From: an uncultured Methylococcaceae bacterium
GTDB taxonomy: Bacteria; Pseudomonadota; Gammaproteobacteria; Methylococcales; Methylomonadaceae
Assembly (NCBI GenBank): GCA_913056195.1
Contig: CAJXMF010000003.1
Coordinates: 35,406 to 99,405 of the forward strand
DNA: 64,000 nt
Reading direction: 5' to 3'
Positions 21,287 to 32,298 of the stretch are shown here, one piece after another. The stretch's first letter is position 1; each line of letters begins with the position of its first letter. The notes below the pieces were generated by a model. That model searched no databases and was not told where the DNA came from. It saw nothing but the letters and a program-made list of their open reading frames with translations. A program made the position numbers and the translations under genes.

Positions 21287-21522
21287 ACAGGTATTATTTA
21301 TTTTCCACCGCTGGCTGCCACCTGTGTGAACAGGCTGAACAGCTATTGCAAACATTGCCAGAACCTGTAACCTATTCGATTAAAGACATCGCCGATAATG
21401 ATGAATGGGTAAGCCGTTATGGCATCCGTATTCCGGTTCTGCATCACAAAACCAGCGCTGATGAATTAAACTGGCCTTTTGACGCGGATGCGCTGCAACA
21501 CTTTATTCAACACCATGCCTGA
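21283..21522 (+). CDS. Glutaredoxin-family protein
   Basis: [22 protein letters not shown] CxxC motif; IRIPVL cis-Pro; start overlaps upstream stop (ATGA). Confidence 0.88.
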   Translation: MNRYYLFSTAGCHLCEQAEQLLQTLPEPVTYSIKDIADNDEWVSRYGIRIPVLHHKTSADELNWPFDADALQHFIQHHA

Positions 21523-21632
21523 CGTTATCATAGCTTATCGTCGCATTCACTAAAAGTCATTGAAATATCAAATAGATATTGTAATACTAACAGTCGGTAT
21601 AAATATGATGCTGTACTAGCCCTCTAAATCTC

Positions 21633-23158
21633 ATGACACTAATTCGCGAACACGATTTTATTCAAAGCATTGCCGATGCGCTGCAATTTATTTCCTACTA
21701 TCACCCTAAGGACTTTATTCAGGCCATGCACCAGACCTACCAGCGCGAACAAAACCCCGCGGCTAAAGACGCCATTGCCCAGATTCTGATTAACTCGCGC
21801 CTCTGCGCCGAAGGCCATCGCCCGATCTGCCAGGACACCGGCATCGTCAATGTATTTTTAACCCTCGGTATGTCCGTGCAATGGGATACCCAACGCAGCA
21901 TTGAGGCTATGGTCAATGAGGCTGTGCACAGAGCTTACACCCATCCCGACAATATTCTCAGAGCCTCGGTGCTGGCCGACCCGGCGGGCAAACGCCAAAA
22001 TACCGGTGATAACACACCTGCCATTACGCATATGACACTGGTGCCGGGCAACACCGTCAGCGTCAATGTTGCCGCCAAAGGCGGGGGCTCCGAAGCGAAA
22101 AGTAAATTTATCATGCTCAACCCGTCCGACAGCATTGTTGACTGGGTGCTGAAAACAGTCCCCAGCATGGGCGCGGGCTGGTGTCCGCCAGGAATTTTAG
22201 GCATCGGTATCGGCGGCACTGCCGAAAAAGCCATGCTGATGGCGAAACAAGCCTGCATGGAAAACATCGATATCCAGGACCTGATTGCACGCGGCCCCAG
22301 CAACACCACTGAAGCCTTGCGCCTGGAGTTATACGAAAAAGTCAATGCGCTTGGTATCGGCGCACAGGGTCTGGGCGGCTTGACAACGGTTCTGGATGTC
22401 AAAATTCACGATTACCCGTGTCACGCCGCCAATAAACCGGTGGCGATGATTCCTAATTGTGCGGCGACCCGACACGCCCATTTTACACTGGACGGCTCAG
22501 GCCCTGCCGAATTAAACCCTCCTGGGCTTGATGACTGGCCTGAAATCAGTCAGTACGGTTCAACCAGGGCAAGACACGTCAATCTGGATAGACTGAGCAA
22601 ACAAGATGTGCAAGACTGGAAACCCGGCGAATCCCTACTATTAAGCGGCACCTTGCTAACCGCCCGGGATGCCGCGCATAAACGACTGGTTGACATGCTT
22701 GAACGCGGTGAAGCTTTACCTGTCGATCTCAACAACAAGTTTATCTATTACGTTGGCCCGGTTGATCCGGTCGGCGATGAAGTGGTCGGCCCTGCCGGCC
22801 CGACCACCGCGACGCGAATGGATAAATTTACGCCCATCATGCTGGAAAAAACCGGCTTGATCGGCATGATTGGTAAAGCCGAACGTGGCCCTGAAGCCAT
22901 TGCGGCTATCAAACAACACCATGCCGTATCCCTAATCGCTATCGGCGGCGCGGCTTATCTGGTATCAAAAGCAATCCGCAAGGCCAAAATTGTCGCCTTT
23001 GCCGATTTAGGCATGGAAGCCATACACGAATTTACCGTCGAAAATATGCCGGTGACTGTCGCCGTTGATAGCCATGGCGTCTCCATCCATGCGCAAGCGC
23101 CTAAACTGTGGCAAGCAAAAATCGGAAAAATACCTGTTACCCTGGAGTCCCGTTAATG
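21633..23158 (+). CDS. Class I fumarate hydratase
   Basis: [72 protein letters not shown]; about 507 aa. Confidence 0.95.
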
Positions 23159-24535
23159 GAAAAACTCAGCTGTTTCAAAGCCTACGACATACGCGGCCAA
23201 TTAGGCTCTGAACTTAATGAAGACATTGCCTATCGCATTGGCCGCGCAACCGGTCAATACCTGAATGCCCAACGAATGGCAGTTGGCGGTGATATACGCC
23301 TTAGCTCAGAAGCCTTAAAACAAGCTGTCGCCAACGGCTTGATGGATGCCGGTAGCGATGTCATCGACATTGGCATGACCGGCACCGAAGAAATTTATTT
23401 TGCCGCTCAACATCTGGATGTCGATGGCGCGATCGAAATTACCGCCAGCCACAATCCAATGGATTATAACGGTATGAAACTGGTTCGAAAAAATGCACGC
23501 CCGATCAGTGGCGATACCGGGCTTCATGACATCCAGAAGCTTGCCGAATCGCAAAATTTCGAGGCGACAAGCACTCCGGGGACATTATCCAGGCAATCGA
23601 TTCTGCAACCTTATATCGCGCATTTGATGGGCTATATCAATCCGGACACTATTAGCCCCTTAAAATTAGTCGTTAATGCCGGCAATGGCGCGGCAGGCCA
23701 TGTTATCGATGCCTTGGAAGAAATCTTCCAGCAACAACGGCTCCCGATCGAATTTATAAAAGTACATCATCAACCTGATGGCAGCTTCCCGCATGGCATC
23801 CCTAATCCACTGCTGCCCGAATGCCGCCAGGATACCACCGATGCCGTCATCAAACACCAGGCCGATATGGGCATTGCCTGGGATGGTGATTTTGATCGGT
23901 GTTTTTTATTTGATGAAAAGGGCCAGTTCATCGAAGGCTACTATATTGTAGGGCTGCTGGCCGAAGCCTTTCTGAAAAAATATCCGGGCAGTAAAATCAT
24001 CCATGACCCGCGTCTCACCTGGAATACCATTGAATGCGTAAAAGCAAGTGGCGGTATTCCTGTTCAATCAAAAACAGGCCATGCCTTCATCAAAGAAAGA
24101 ATGCGCAAGGAAGATGCTATTTATGGTGGCGAGATGAGCGCGCATCATTATTTTCGTGGTTTTGCCTACTGCGATAGCGGTATGATTCCTTGGTTATTAG
24201 TTGCCGAATTATTGTCGGTAAAAAAACAACCCTTATCCGAACTTGTCGAACAACGCATACAGGCGTTTCCATCCTCTGGTGAAATCAACTCCAGACTGGA
24301 AAATCCCAGCGCAGCTATCGCCAGAGTCAGACACGCTTTTGAAAAAGACGCGCTTAACACGGATGAAACGGATGGCATCAGCCTGGAATTTGAGCAATGG
24401 CGCTTTAATTTGCGTTCATCGAATACCGAGCCTGTGGTTAGATTAAACATCGAATCCCGAGCCAATCCCGCGTTAATGCAACAAAAAACCCAGGAAATTC
24501 TGGATTTATTGCGTCAAGAATCCTGGAAAAAATGA
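23156..24535 (+). CDS. Phosphomannomutase/phosphoglucomutase
   Basis: [57 protein letters not shown] overlaps the upstream stop. Confidence 0.95.
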   Translation: MEKLSCFKAYDIRGQLGSELNEDIAYRIGRATGQYLNAQRMAVGGDIRLSSEALKQAVANGLMDAGSDVIDIGMTGTEEIYFAAQHLDVDGAIEITASHNPMDYNGMKLVRKNARPISGDTGLHDIQKLAESQNFEATSTPGTLSRQSILQPYIAHLMGYINPDTISPLKLVVNAGNGAAGHVIDALEEIFQQQRLPIEFIKVHHQPDGSFPHGIPNPLLPECRQDTTDAVIKHQADMGIAWDGDFDRCFLFDEKGQFIEGYYIVGLLAEAFLKKYPGSKIIHDPRLTWNTIECVKASGGIPVQSKTGHAFIKERMRKEDAIYGGEMSAHHYFRGFAYCDSGMIPWLLVAELLSVKKQPLSELVEQRIQAFPSSGEINSRLENPSAAIARVRHAFEKDALNTDETDGISLEFEQWRFNLRSSNTEPVVRLNIESRANPALMQQKTQEILDLLRQESWKK

Positions 24536-24557
24536 GTCAAAATGCACGTCTTAAGCA

Positions 24558-24950
24558 TTATTTTTTATCGGATTCCATAATAATCGCGGCATAACAATTC
24601 ATTATACTTTCTGTATAATTTGCATGGGCTGCTGCCAGGGCTTTTGGTGAACCAAAGGCCTGACGCAATCCTTCGAGTGTTTTCTTCGGGTCTTTGCTTT
24701 TATGCAAACTCAACATTTTCGTATAATTTTGATATGCGGTCATCCGCGCAGGATCGAAAGGAAACAACCCCGGCATTTTTTTTGTCGATAAATCCACGAC
24801 ACAATCGGTTATATGTTGGGGATCAATTTTGTAATCAGCAACATCTTTTTCTGATTTCATTTGCTCTAAAACAGCTTCTTCATAGTGCTGCTTATCCGAA
24901 CAACCCGCCAAAAAACTTGCAAAACCTAACACTAATAAAATTCTTTTCAT
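24558..24950 (-). CDS. Hypothetical lipoprotein
   Basis: MKRILLVLGFASFLAGCSDKQ lipobox. Confidence 0.7.
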   Translation of the reverse strand: MKRILLVLGFASFLAGCSDKQHYEEAVLEQMKSEKDVADYKIDPQHITDCVVDLSTKKMPGLFPFDPARMTAYQNYTKMLSLHKSKDPKKTLEGLRQAFGSPKALAAAHANYTESIMNCYAAIIMESDKK

Positions 24951-25020
24951 ATTTTCTTCATTTAAACATCAACAACCTGGTATTTAACACAATACCCACC
25001 AATATCCATTACCAAAAACA

Positions 25021-25776
25021 TCACTTCATCTGGCTAATTTCCTGCATGGCCTGCTTTATCCAGGCCGCCGCCTCTTCATTGATTTCCTTAGCCTTTTTAC
25101 CTTTAACCGAAATTATTGGTCCAATTTTAACCTTAATGGTTCCGGGATATTTTAAAAAACTGTTTCTCGGCCAAAATTCACCGGCATTATGAGCAATGGG
25201 CAAAACGGGATAGCCCGATTTTTGCGCTAGCATTGCGCCGCCGGCATTAAATTTTTTATTTTCCCCCGGTGCTGCCCGCGTCCCCTCCGGAAATACAACG
25301 ACAAACAACCCTTCTTGCAATCGCTGTGTACCCTGCTCAATCAACATTTTCAATGCTTCACGTTGATTTTTCCTGTCTATGGCAATCGGCTTTAATGTCG
25401 CCAGCGCCCACCCCCCTATCGGAATCCAGGTTAGCGATTTTTTTAATAAAGCCGTCTGACGTGGCAAGAAAAGTCTGAGCGCAACAGTTTCCCAAGCTGA
25501 TTGATGCTTACACAACACCACACAAGGTTGATCCTGGGGAATATTCTCCATACCCTCAACACTATAGCTCAACCCGCAGGTGATCTTCAAAACCGCTAAC
25601 AACCATTTAACCCAAAGCGTTGCCAAGGCATAGCGAGCCTCAAAAGGCAGGATAACACACAGTAAAATTACCGGTCCAAATATCACAGTCGAAATAATGA
25701 TGTACAAAAAGAACAACGTTGAGCCAATATATATGCGTAAACTATTCTTTTTTGATTCCTGAGTCTGTCGTTTCAT
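25021..25776 (-). CDS. 1-acyl-sn-glycerol-3-phosphate acyltransferase (PlsC family)
   Basis: CKHQSAWET, FPEGTRAAPGE motifs. Confidence 0.93.
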   Translation of the reverse strand: MKRQTQESKKNSLRIYIGSTLFFLYIIISTVIFGPVILLCVILPFEARYALATLWVKWLLAVLKITCGLSYSVEGMENIPQDQPCVVLCKHQSAWETVALRLFLPRQTALLKKSLTWIPIGGWALATLKPIAIDRKNQREALKMLIEQGTQRLQEGLFVVVFPEGTRAAPGENKKFNAGGAMLAQKSGYPVLPIAHNAGEFWPRNSFLKYPGTIKVKIGPIISVKGKKAKEINEEAAAWIKQAMQEISQMK

Positions 25777-25827
25777 GCTCTATCTACTTCCAAACTAAAT
25801 ACAGCCAATGTTTTATCACGTCTAAGC

Positions 25828-27894
25828 CTAAGCCTGTAATTTTGAAATATCGGCTATTTTTAAAAAATACCGGGACAATTGTTGCAACAATGCCAAACGA
25901 CTTTTACGCAACGCTTCATCATCGGTATTCACCATCACATGGTCAAAAAATGTATCTACCGGCTCTTTTAATTGTGCTAACCGCGTTAATGCCGCCGTAT
26001 AATCTTTATTATTCAACATCGGTTCGACGACATCCCATGTTTGTTGCGAAACCTCAAGTAAGCGCTTCTCTTCAGGCTGCTGCAAGCCCACAACGTCATC
26101 AGGAATAGCGTCTTTGGCTTTTTTCAAAATATTATTGATACGTTTATTCGCTGCCGCCAAACTTTCCGCTTCAGGCATCTTACGCAAAACTTGAACCGCC
26201 TTAAGTCGCTGCATGAAATCGCAAGGGTAATTCGGCTTAACTGCCATGACCGATTCAAATTCGTCAATACTAAAACCGCGATCCAGACAATAGCCTTTAA
26301 GGCGATCATAGATGAAGTCAATAACACTTTTCCTGACGTCTAACTTATCAAAATCATGTTTAAATTGAGCTAACGCCACATCGACCAAATCAGTGACATC
26401 CAGTGCGAGGTCACCTTCAATGATGATTCGTAAAATCCCCAGCGCCGCACGCCTCAACGCATAAGGATCTTTATCCCCCGTTGGTATCAAACCCGCACTA
26501 AAAATACCGCATAAGGTATCTATTTTTTCGGCTAAGGCCAGAATTTTGCTTGTTTGCCGTATTGGAATCGGTGCTCCGGCGTGTTTCGGATAATATTGCT
26601 CCTCCAGAGCCCAGGCAACGTCTTCATGTTCGCCGTCAACCCGTGCATAATAGCGACCCATGATGCCTTGCAAGCTCGCAAATTCGCCCACCATTTCAGT
26701 CAATAAGTCTGTTTTGCAAAGCTCTGCCGCGCGTTTTGCCAAGCCAATATCCGCATGTAATTGTGTCGCAATATGCTCTGCAAGATAAATGACGCGGTCA
26801 GTTTTGTCCGCCAAGGTTCCTAATTTTTGCTGAAACACGATATTTTGCAATCGTGGTAACCTATCTGCCAATTTTTGACGCGTATCCTGTTTCCAGAAAA
26901 ATTCAGCATCGGCCAAACGCGGCAAAATAACTCGTTCATTGCCTTGCTTAATGGACTCCGGGTGGCGGCTTTCAATATTACTAAAGGTAATAAAATACGG
27001 TAATAAAGCATCCTGCTCATTTTTAACCGGAAAATATTTCTGATTACTCTGCATGGTAGTAATCAATACTTCCTTCGGCAAATTCAAAAAATCCGCATTA
27101 AATTCACCCAGTACAGGTACAGGCCACTCGTTTATTGCCGCAATCTCATCCAGAAGCGATTCTTCTACCAATGCCTCGCCGTTTACGGTACTCGCAGCTT
27201 CATTGGCTTTTGATCGAATAATTTCCTTGCGCGCTTCCATATCGACCAGAACTTTTCCTTGCTCGTCCAATACTGTTTTGTACATAGCGGGCGCGTCAAT
27301 TTTTATCCACTTCAAGGCATGAAATCGATGTCCAACCGTTTCTTGTCCAGTCTTAATTCCTAATATTTCCGTCTCTATGAGGGTATTGCCATAAATCAAC
27401 ACAATCCAGTGTACAGGGCGAACAAATTCAACTGTGCCACTGCCCCAGCGCATCTTCTTCGCTATCGGCAACATATTGATACTTTGCTGAATTATTTCCG
27501 GCATGATCTCGGGTGTCTTCCGTCCTTGAATATGCTGGCTATAAACCAGCCATTCGCCTTTTTCAGTTTTTAAGCGGCCTAATTCATCTATTTCAACGCC
27601 GCAGCTTGCCGCAAATCCCAATGCGGCTTTTGTCGGCTTACCGTCTTTATCGACGGCGGCTTTAACAGCCGGCCCACGCCGTTCAACCGTTTGATCCGGT
27701 TGCGCAGATTCCAATGCTCTGATAATGACGGCCAAGCGTCTTGGGGTTGCAAATTTTTCAATACCCTCAAATTTTAGCTGATTTTTATTTAATCCCTCTT
27801 CAATATTTTCCGCCAATGCGTCCTGTAAGCGTCTTAAGGTTTTTGGCGGCAGTTCTTCGCAACCTATTTCAAATAATAAATCCTGCGTTTTCAT
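25828..27894 (-). CDS. glyS: Glycyl-tRNA synthetase beta subunit
   Basis: [18 protein letters not shown]; 688 aa; next to glyQ. Confidence 0.97.
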   Translation of the reverse strand: MKTQDLLFEIGCEELPPKTLRRLQDALAENIEEGLNKNQLKFEGIEKFATPRRLAVIIRALESAQPDQTVERRGPAVKAAVDKDGKPTKAALGFAASCGVEIDELGRLKTEKGEWLVYSQHIQGRKTPEIMPEIIQQSINMLPIAKKMRWGSGTVEFVRPVHWIVLIYGNTLIETEILGIKTGQETVGHRFHALKWIKIDAPAMYKTVLDEQGKVLVDMEARKEIIRSKANEAASTVNGEALVEESLLDEIAAINEWPVPVLGEFNADFLNLPKEVLITTMQSNQKYFPVKNEQDALLPYFITFSNIESRHPESIKQGNERVILPRLADAEFFWKQDTRQKLADRLPRLQNIVFQQKLGTLADKTDRVIYLAEHIATQLHADIGLAKRAAELCKTDLLTEMVGEFASLQGIMGRYYARVDGEHEDVAWALEEQYYPKHAGAPIPIRQTSKILALAEKIDTLCGIFSAGLIPTGDKDPYALRRAALGILRIIIEGDLALDVTDLVDVALAQFKHDFDKLDVRKSVIDFIYDRLKGYCLDRGFSIDEFESVMAVKPNYPCDFMQRLKAVQVLRKMPEAESLAAANKRINNILKKAKDAIPDDVVGLQQPEEKRLLEVSQQTWDVVEPMLNNKDYTAALTRLAQLKEPVDTFFDHVMVNTDDEALRKSRLALLQQLSRYFLKIADISKLQA

Positions 27895-28820
27895 TTTGCC
27901 TCCTGTCCTTGTGTTTGCAACATGGGAAATCCGAGTGCTTCCCGGCTCTGATAATAGGTTTCGGCAACCGATTTGGCCATATTCCTGACACGCAAAATAT
28001 AACGCTGCCGCTCTGTTACCGAGATGGCATGACGCGCATCAAGCAAATTAAATGTGTGTGAAGCCTTTAACACCATTTCATAAGCCGGCAAAGCCAGATT
28101 TTTTTCAATTAATTTTTCGCACTCTTGCTCGTATGTATCAAAACATTCAAATAAAAATGGCACATTCGCATGTTCAAAATTAAAACCCGACATTTCCACT
28201 TCGTTTTGATGATACACATCACCATACGTCACATGCCCTTGTGGCCCTTTTGCCCATGTTAAATCAAACACACTTTCAACGCCCTGGATATACATTGCGA
28301 TGCGTTCCAATCCGTAGGTTAACTCTCCCGTTACCGGCCGACACTCCAACCCACCAACTTGTTGAAAATAGGTAAATTGCGACACTTCCATGCCGTTTAA
28401 CCAGACTTCCCAACCCAGCCCCCAGGCACCCAGCGTTGGTGACTCCCAATTGTCCTCCACAAAACGCGCATCATGCTCTAATAAATCCAGGCCCAGATAA
28501 CGTAGTGAACCTAAATATAATTCCTGAATGTCCAAAGGAGACGGCTTCAGGATGACCTGAAACTGATAATAATGTTGCAGGCGCATTGGATTTTCACCAT
28601 AGCGTCCGTCGGTTGGCCGCCTTGATGGCTGTACATATGCTGTATTCCATGGCTCAGGACCAATGGCTCTTAAAAATGTTGCAGGATGAAAGGTACCTGC
28701 ACCCACTTCTTGATCCAATGGTTGCAACAATACACAACCTTTTTCTGCCCAATATTCCTGTAATGCAAGAATTAGCCCTTGAAATGTAGATAAATCGTGT
28801 TTTGTTTTTTCCACGGCCAT
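27891..28820 (-). CDS. glyQ: Glycyl-tRNA synthetase alpha subunit
   Basis: [47 protein letters not shown]. Confidence 0.98.
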   Translation of the reverse strand: MAVEKTKHDLSTFQGLILALQEYWAEKGCVLLQPLDQEVGAGTFHPATFLRAIGPEPWNTAYVQPSRRPTDGRYGENPMRLQHYYQFQVILKPSPLDIQELYLGSLRYLGLDLLEHDARFVEDNWESPTLGAWGLGWEVWLNGMEVSQFTYFQQVGGLECRPVTGELTYGLERIAMYIQGVESVFDLTWAKGPQGHVTYGDVYHQNEVEMSGFNFEHANVPFLFECFDTYEQECEKLIEKNLALPAYEMVLKASHTFNLLDARHAISVTERQRYILRVRNMAKSVAETYYQSREALGFPMLQTQGQEAK

Positions 28821-29021
28821 CTTCCGTATTTAATCAAAGCCCCTTATTTTAAAGCATATTCCCCTAAACTTCTGCTATTTTGCTGCTGTTCTTAGTGCAA
28901 ATTGATTTTAACTTCGAATTAACACTGATGGACACGGATTTTTTCTTTTTTCCCTAAGTTCGGTGGTATCACATACTTTTACAGTTTCGGCAAAGCTTTC
29001 TTATGGCAGGCCAAACGATTT

Positions 29022-29068
29022 GAAGCAGAGCTTCTAAACCAGGCGTTCCCAAACTCCGTTTGGGAACG
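29022..29068. repeat. Tandem pair of short hairpins
   Basis: GAAGC-AGA-GCTTC followed by perfect 11-bp CGTTCCCAAAC-tcc-GTTTGGGAACG. Confidence 0.6.
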
Positions 29069-29084
29069 AGATCATTCTTTTTTT

Positions 29085-29238
29085 GTAACTACTCAGCGAG
29101 TTTGGGGCTGAAGGCATAGGCTATTGATTTATAAGGACGCGTAAATACGTCCCTGTAAGCTCTGCTGCAACGTCCTGTTGCAGAAGCCTGATAAATCAAG
29201 AGCCTATGCCCACAGAAGAATTTACGCTGAGTAGTTAC
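29085..29238. mobile_element. 154-bp MITE, copy 1
   Basis: Perfect 14-bp TIR GTAACTACTCAGCG/CGCTGAGTAGTTAC; by eye differs at two positions from copy at 41245. Confidence 0.85.
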
Positions 29239-29247
29239 TTATTTTTA

Positions 29248-29529
29248 TCAATGTAACGTATTAACGCTCTGACTGATTACTTGATCGACGATGTCTTTAA
29301 TCTGATGGATCTTTGAAAAATCCAGTGTCAGGCCGTTAAACATATCCTCAATTGAATCTGATAATAATTGACGTTCCTTTTCGGTCAAATGAAAATCACG
29401 TTCTAAATCCTGTTGATCTTCTAATTCCATCGCATCAATATCTAATACATCGGCAATTACAAAATAAGCGGACATTGCCATCATATTTTGCATGGAATCT
29501 ATTTCATTGTTCCCCATTTTTCCGCACAT
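29248..29529 (-). CDS. Small acidic protein with acyl-carrier-protein-like pattern but no DSL serine
   Basis: YFVIADVLDIDAMELEDQQDLERDFHLTEKERQLLSDSIEDMFNGLTLDFSKIHQIKDIVDQVI. Confidence 0.6.
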   Translation of the reverse strand: MCGKMGNNEIDSMQNMMAMSAYFVIADVLDIDAMELEDQQDLERDFHLTEKERQLLSDSIEDMFNGLTLDFSKIHQIKDIVDQVISQSVNTLH

Positions 29530-29848
29530 ACTCGTTCTCCTGTAACTGTAATGACTTCAGTTACAGGGTAAAGCGAAAAAGGATTTAAAAATTTGATATT
29601 TATCCGGTTTTGCAAAAATAAAATGTGAAGTATCTCAGGATTTTTAAAGGTTTTAGCCTTATTATTTTAATTTTTAGTGCCCCTTCCAAACTATCGATCT
29701 TGAAAATTACTGAGATACCCCCCTCATCCTGTCTTTTTTGCTAATGAGTGTCAATGAGCAACGTGAGGCTTTACCGCAATTATTTGAGCAACTACGAGTA
29801 AATGCTTTTCTAAGCGAGCGGACGCTGCTGACTTTTGTGCTACCGCGA

Positions 29849-30580
29849 TTATTTACTCTTGTCCATAATATTTCCAGCATGCAGGCCGCATTCTTTTTTG
29901 TTTTCGCCTTCCCACCACCAGCGGCCGGCGCGTTCGTGTTGATTGGGGAGTACTGGGCGGGTGCAGGGTTCGCAGCCGATGCTGATGTAGCCATGCCGGT
30001 GCAGTTCGTTGTAGGGGACTTGCCAGGCTTCAATGTAGTCCCAGACCTGAGATGAGCGCCAGTTGAGAAGGGGGTTGAATTTGATCAGCTGTTTTTGAGG
30101 ACTTGAGAAGGTGGTGTCGAGTTGGACTTCCGGTATATCGCTGCGAGTATCCTGGCTTTGATCTTTACGTTGGCCGGTTATCCAGGCATCGAGTTGTGCC
30201 AGTTTTCGTTTTAATGGAGCAACCTTACGAATAGCGCAGCATTCCTGATGACCATCTTCATAAAAGCTGAACAGGCCCTTTTGTTTGATAAAGGGTTCGA
30301 GCTCGGTTGGATCCGGAGTGAGCAGTTCGATGTCAATCTTGTAATGGGTTCTGACTTTTTCGATGAAACGATAGGTTTCAGGATGCAGGCGGCCGGTATC
30401 CAGACTGAAAACCTGAAAATCGCGGCGAATTTTTAACGCCATGTCAATTAATACGACATCTTCGGCGCCGCTGAATGAGATGGCGATATTGTCGAAATTT
30501 TCCAGCGCGGCTTTCAGAATAGGTGTGGGTTTTTTGTCTTTTAATTGTGTTTGGTAATGAAGCAGGTTGAATTCAGTCAT
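29849..30580 (-). CDS. cysH: Adenylyl-sulfate/phosphoadenylyl-sulfate reductase
   Basis: [55 protein letters not shown]...CxxC pattern of [4Fe-4S] APS reductases. Confidence 0.93.
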   Translation of the reverse strand: MTEFNLLHYQTQLKDKKPTPILKAALENFDNIAISFSGAEDVVLIDMALKIRRDFQVFSLDTGRLHPETYRFIEKVRTHYKIDIELLTPDPTELEPFIKQKGLFSFYEDGHQECCAIRKVAPLKRKLAQLDAWITGQRKDQSQDTRSDIPEVQLDTTFSSPQKQLIKFNPLLNWRSSQVWDYIEAWQVPYNELHRHGYISIGCEPCTRPVLPNQHERAGRWWWEGENKKECGLHAGNIMDKSK

Positions 30581-32160
30581 AGTGTTTGCGCAAAGTAATG
30601 TTGCAGAAATTCATCAAAACTCAAGCGGTCGTTATTTTCAATTTCTTTTTGTTTAAGATGCGACATGCGCGCGAGTTCTTTGAAATAATGCTGCCGCTCT
30701 TCAGGCAGAGGCTGTTGTTTGAAGTTTTTGTCATGTTGGGCGGAAATATCCAGGACATAGCGGCCGAAGGGGATTTCTTGTTCGCGCATTTCGGCCAACA
30801 TTTTTGCCGAGGGGGTCAGGTTCGGGTCTTTGACGACAGTGAAAAAATGGGTCAGGGCGTCTTGATAGGGGTGTCCTTTTTCCTCCTGATCCAGAATTTC
30901 ACAAATCGGGTGCATGCTTTGCAGGATTTGTGTCGCCCAGTCTTGTAACGATATTTGGCCATCGGCGTGTTCAAGCATCAACCCGGGTTTGCGGCCTTCA
31001 TTGGCGACTTTGAGCTGATTACGGTTGTTTTGTGCGTATTCGTCGTGTTGCTGGTCAGGACAGTCCTGCAATAAACAATGGAGCAGGAAGGCTTCAATAA
31101 AGCGTGATGTGTCGGCATCAATGCCAATCGGGTTGAATAAATCAAGGTCTAAGGAACGCACTTCAACATACCGTACGCCGCGCCGCTTTAAGGCCAGGGT
31201 AGGTTTCTCGCCGGAATTGGCAATCTGCTTAGGCCTAATGGTACTGTAAAATTCATTTTCAATCTGCAGAATATTGGCGTTTAATTGCCGGTATTCGCCA
31301 TCGACTTTTACGCCAATTTTTTCGTATTCCGGGTAGGGGGTTTCGATGGCCGCACTTAAGGTTTTGACATAGCCATCAAGTGAATTGTAATCAATGTTGA
31401 GTTGTTCCTGGTTTTTGCTTTTATAGCCGATATCACTCATGCGTAATGAGGTGGCATAGGGATGGTATAGCGTATAGCGATCAAATTCATCGAATTGTGC
31501 CATCAGTTGGGGGCGGCTTTTGAAGAATTTTTTGCAAATAGCGGGTGATGCGCCAAACAGATACAAAATAAGCCAGTCCTGACGTTGAAAATTTCGTATT
31601 AAACCGAAATAGCTTTCGGAGATGAAATGATCGAGACTGTCGAAAGAGCCACTTTGTTGGTGCAGTAAAGGCCATAAGGCGATCGGTACGGAATAGTTGA
31701 AATGGATACCGGCAATCGCCTGCATGGTGCGTCCATAACGGTACCAGAGCCCTTTGCGATAAACATGTTTCATCTGGCCAATATTGGATGTGCCGTATTC
31801 GGCAATACGAATACTGTCATCGCCATCAATACCGCAGGGCATGCTGGTGGTCAATAGCATTTGATCGTGCAGATGTTGATACACAAAGCGATGAATGTGC
31901 TGCATGAACAGCAGGCTTTCATTGATATCGGAAAAAGGGGGGGTGATAAATTCCAGCAGGGCTTCGGAATAGTCCGTAGTGATATGCGGATGGGTTAGTG
32001 CGGCACCTAATGAGGCAGGATGATCGCTTTGTGAAATACACCCTGAAGAATCAATACGCAGACTTTCTTTTTCGATGCCTTTCAGACCATGTTTCAGCAA
32101 GTGCTGTTGTTGGTGTGCAATGATATATTTTAAGCGGGATGATGATAGATGCTTGTTCAT
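30577..32160 (-). CDS. gshA: Glutamate-cysteine ligase
   Basis: [46 protein letters not shown]. Confidence 0.96.
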   Translation of the reverse strand: MNKHLSSSRLKYIIAHQQQHLLKHGLKGIEKESLRIDSSGCISQSDHPASLGAALTHPHITTDYSEALLEFITPPFSDINESLLFMQHIHRFVYQHLHDQMLLTTSMPCGIDGDDSIRIAEYGTSNIGQMKHVYRKGLWYRYGRTMQAIAGIHFNYSVPIALWPLLHQQSGSFDSLDHFISESYFGLIRNFQRQDWLILYLFGASPAICKKFFKSRPQLMAQFDEFDRYTLYHPYATSLRMSDIGYKSKNQEQLNIDYNSLDGYVKTLSAAIETPYPEYEKIGVKVDGEYRQLNANILQIENEFYSTIRPKQIANSGEKPTLALKRRGVRYVEVRSLDLDLFNPIGIDADTSRFIEAFLLHCLLQDCPDQQHDEYAQNNRNQLKVANEGRKPGLMLEHADGQISLQDWATQILQSMHPICEILDQEEKGHPYQDALTHFFTVVKDPNLTPSAKMLAEMREQEIPFGRYVLDISAQHDKNFKQQPLPEERQHYFKELARMSHLKQKEIENNDRLSFDEFLQHYFAQTL

Positions 32161-32298
32161 TAATCAGGCTACGCGAATGACGCGTCTTAGGTATAATCGA
32201 TCTATTATAGAGTGTTGTCACGGTTTTGAGAACCTTCTCGACAGCGTGCAGGCGGAGTAGACGTTTATGCATAAAAAATCAAGGGGTGGTGTCGTATT

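Noticed and set aside
29738-30055. 105-aa plus-strand ORF overlapping the cysH 3' end
   Set aside because: Mostly antisense to cysH; I considered a transposase remnant but see no supporting motif
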